The position numbers and the translations under genes were made by a program. Positions 61,301-64,000 of a DNA stretch of 64,000 nt are shown piece by piece. The notes under the pieces were generated by a model, which worked only from the letters and a program-made list of their open reading frames with translations, had not been told where the DNA came from and did no database searches. Source of the DNA: Lachancea thermotolerans CBS 6340 (Eukaryota > Ascomycota > Saccharomycetes > Saccharomycetales > Saccharomycetaceae); assembly GCF_000142805.1 (NCBI RefSeq), contig NC_013081.1:930001-994000 (forward strand). The letters run 5' to 3'. Every line of letters starts with the position of its first letter. The first letter of the stretch is position 1.

Positions 61301-61429
61301 TGGTAGCAACGGGTACAGCATTTCACCATTGCTCGCATCATCGATCTGTTTTGACCTATCTTCTTCATGCCTCGAAAGCTCTAAAACAAGATCCTCTTCA
61401 TCGGATTCATCTCTGATAAAAAGAGACAT
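58370..61429 (-). CDS. RAD1: Rad1, XPF-family structure-specific endonuclease
   Basis: Rad1 with Rad10 cuts 5' of lesions in nucleotide excision repair and removes 3' flaps in single-strand annealing and related repair. The 1019-residue product (S. cerevisiae 1100) has a degenerate superfamily 2 helicase-like N-terminal half starting at LSLPLPFQQMIVEDLL. A charged linker carries basic nuclear-localisation-type residues (SKRRRTRG). The ERCC4 nuclease motif is ERKSISDLIGS at about residue 812. A C-terminal tandem helix-hairpin-helix (KELLSIPGLSNVDYYTIIRR) pairs with Rad10. Homologue of YPL022W. Confidence 0.98.
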   Translation of the reverse strand: MSLFIRDESDEEDLVLELSRHEEDRSKQIDDASNGEMLYPLLPDDGDSHMRPNIEEIRPVDIQLSLPLPFQQMIVEDLLVSEDSLLILGKGLGIEPIVANLLHVLATPTRINGQDKRSLVLLLNASEEDNEKILEELLELAWSGTEEDGQRPFSVVTADLLTVDQRRRLYLHGGIVSVTSRILIVDLLSGIIHPNKITGLVILHVENLHNYSNESFIAEMYRSVNRWGFIKAVSDEPEAFMTEFSPLKRKLKDLRLKRTLLWPRFHVEVSSSLNVRNENKVIEVKVSLTNSMSQIQFGLFECLKKCIDELNRKNPTLSLESWNADNCLHPNFFRSLYSVLTPNWHRISFESKQLVKDIGTLKKLLHALVSYDAVDFYEIIQVILDANKPSVSRKYSESPWLMAEESQAVLSYAKKRVFSDGNYELEELPKWEQLTSILDDIAVEQAKLGSSLGPTLIMCSEDRTCRQLRKIIGYSNRKEGARRFMLNKLRAYMNRRDLLKKTAEDIQEESRKEGTSAELSVSRSFAKEEVASKRRRTRGAASVAAVTRLKRATSNGGEDIESVMSVDDIEQHISQIIEDTDEGLIGDQEIDNLAQNFDEDNELLLTEETNIDTSELEPMIKNENTWAYGQNNFEYIDRGDQIVIEKFYNRANDVLLQELLPSHIIMYEPDLAFIRRVEMFKALHKDWPLKVYFMYYGDSFEEQSHLIAIKKEKDAFTRLIREHSGLAQHFEADEDLSRYKNLAQRKLLLNQSLRNSRLAGGQKGYDAVTGDVVVVDMREFRAPLPGLLYRYGVKVIPCMLTIGDYILSPQICVERKSISDLIGSFKNGRLNDQCKKMSRYYEYPTLLIEFDDGDSFSLEPFSEKRYNSASSTSHPIGSKLMQDEIQMQLAQLIMKFPSLRILWSSSPLQTVNLILDLKLGREQPDPTTCVEIGVNRKSSGAKDKTNHSNEKFKELLSIPGLSNVDYYTIIRRVKRFTNLQKLSVDQITDLVNDKNLAERIWHYVQTENEEKDNDIMLEE

Positions 61430-61502
61430 GACGAGAGCAAGCCGCTTGGCCTGTTTGCATGGAATTCGGCAGGGGTCTTCAAATTACCTATTGAAATTTT
61501 AA

Positions 61503-63512
<2,010 letters not shown>

Positions 63513-63573
63513 TGCAGGACATAGGTAGTTTATTTGTATTGAAAGTTTTAGTGTACTTGTTTCAGTACCCGGA

Positions 63574-64000
63574 TTAACTTGCCGGGGTCTTTCGCTTTCG
63601 GGACTGCGCCGAAAGGCCTTGCGACTGAAGTTCTGACTCCAGGTACTCAACTAGCTTGTAGTCGCGACCATCGTTCCACTGCTTGATTATTCCGCCCATG
63701 AATACGACATTATTGTCGCGTAAGAGAAATGCCCCGCGATTGAAGACAGCACCGGGGAGGATAACTGCTTTTGAGCCCAGTATACAAGAATTACCGTCGT
63801 TTTTAAGAAAGTTCAGAGGCGATAAATTGATGGCGAAATACATGGCGCCCGATTTGTCTTGTAACGTGAGCTTGAACATCGATTTGTCTGGCGCGCTTTG
63901 AGTGAGGTCTGCCGGCACATCTGAGTCAACGTCCATGGCCGTGATTAGTTGGTTCCCGCTCGTTCTTCCAGCCTGCGCTGCATTTGGGGCTTTCTTGGAT
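63574..64000 (-). CDS. RMI1: Rmi1, partial (5' end beyond right edge)
   Basis: Rmi1 works with Sgs1 and Top3 to dissolve double Holliday junctions. The frame stays open from the stop at 63574 to the window edge, so the N-terminal part lies outside; an internal ATG at 63936 is not taken as the start. The visible 140 or so residues contain the end of the OB-fold, with FKLTLQDKSGAMYFAINL, then LKNDGNSCILGSKAVILPG and VFNRGAFLLRDNNVVFMGG. A short basic tail (SRKRKTP) ends the protein. It is homologous to YPL024W, next to MET12 as in S. cerevisiae; the two genes are convergent. Confidence 0.93.
   Translation of the reverse strand, partial: SKKAPNAAQAGRTSGNQLITAMDVDSDVPADLTQSAPDKSMFKLTLQDKSGAMYFAINLSPLNFLKNDGNSCILGSKAVILPGAVFNRGAFLLRDNNVVFMGGIIKQWNDGRDYKLVEYLESELQSQGLSAQSRKRKTPAS

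Overview
The window is nuclear DNA of a budding yeast of the family Saccharomycetaceae that branched off before the whole-genome duplication. The main evidence is gene order. Reading left to right, genes alternate between homologues of two separate Saccharomyces cerevisiae blocks, YDR227-YDR245 and YDL197-YDL209. Every YDR-type gene keeps its S. cerevisiae orientation and every YDL-type gene is consistently inverted. This is the pattern expected of an unduplicated ancestor whose two copies were later thinned in S. cerevisiae. The compact intron-poor genes, a tRNA-Tyr gene with a short intron and a FAD2 desaturase (absent from S. cerevisiae) agree. Lachancea is my preferred genus, but Kluyveromyces or Eremothecium cannot be excluded from sequence alone.

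Layout. 1-10.7 kb: the 3' part of a SIR4/ASF2-type gene, PCF11, GGC1, an unplaced Myb-like gene and a YDL199C-type sugar transporter homologue. From about 2.4 to 10.6 kb the DNA is strikingly GC-rich and carries two dense arrays of CACGTG/CACATG E-boxes. 10.7-22 kb: TRM8, MRPL11, IVY1, COX20, ACK1, HEM1, RTN1. 22-35 kb: LYS4, HEM3, PRP42, a YDL206W-type cation exchanger, FMN1, GLE1, MRPL7. 35-49 kb: SEC26, YDR239C, SNU56, NHP2, a DCR2-type phosphatase, tRNA-Tyr(GTA), CWC2, PRP28. 49-54.7 kb: a long intergenic region, FAD2, PEX5, MNN10. 54.7-64 kb: SWI1, RAD1, MET12 and a partial RMI1, homologues of S. cerevisiae chromosome XVI genes. A synteny break therefore lies between MNN10 and SWI1.

Functional themes. 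Mitochondrial and heme or iron-linked functions recur (GGC1, MRPL11, COX20, HEM1, LYS4, HEM3, MRPL7). So do pre-mRNA splicing factors (PRP42, SNU56, CWC2, PRP28) and membrane traffic or lipid functions (RTN1, SEC26, IVY1, FAD2, PEX5, MNN10). These neighbourhoods are ancestral gene order, not operons; each gene should have its own promoter.

I see no transposon, LTR, virus-derived element, CRISPR array or prokaryotic-style system. I did not find an undescribed multi-gene system. The points most worth checking are the E-box arrays, the duplicated coiled coil at the Sir4 C-terminus, the unplaced Myb-like gene inside the GC-rich stretch, the two Cys-Pro motifs in the Hem1 presequence, and the off-synteny FAD2 and DCR2 genes.
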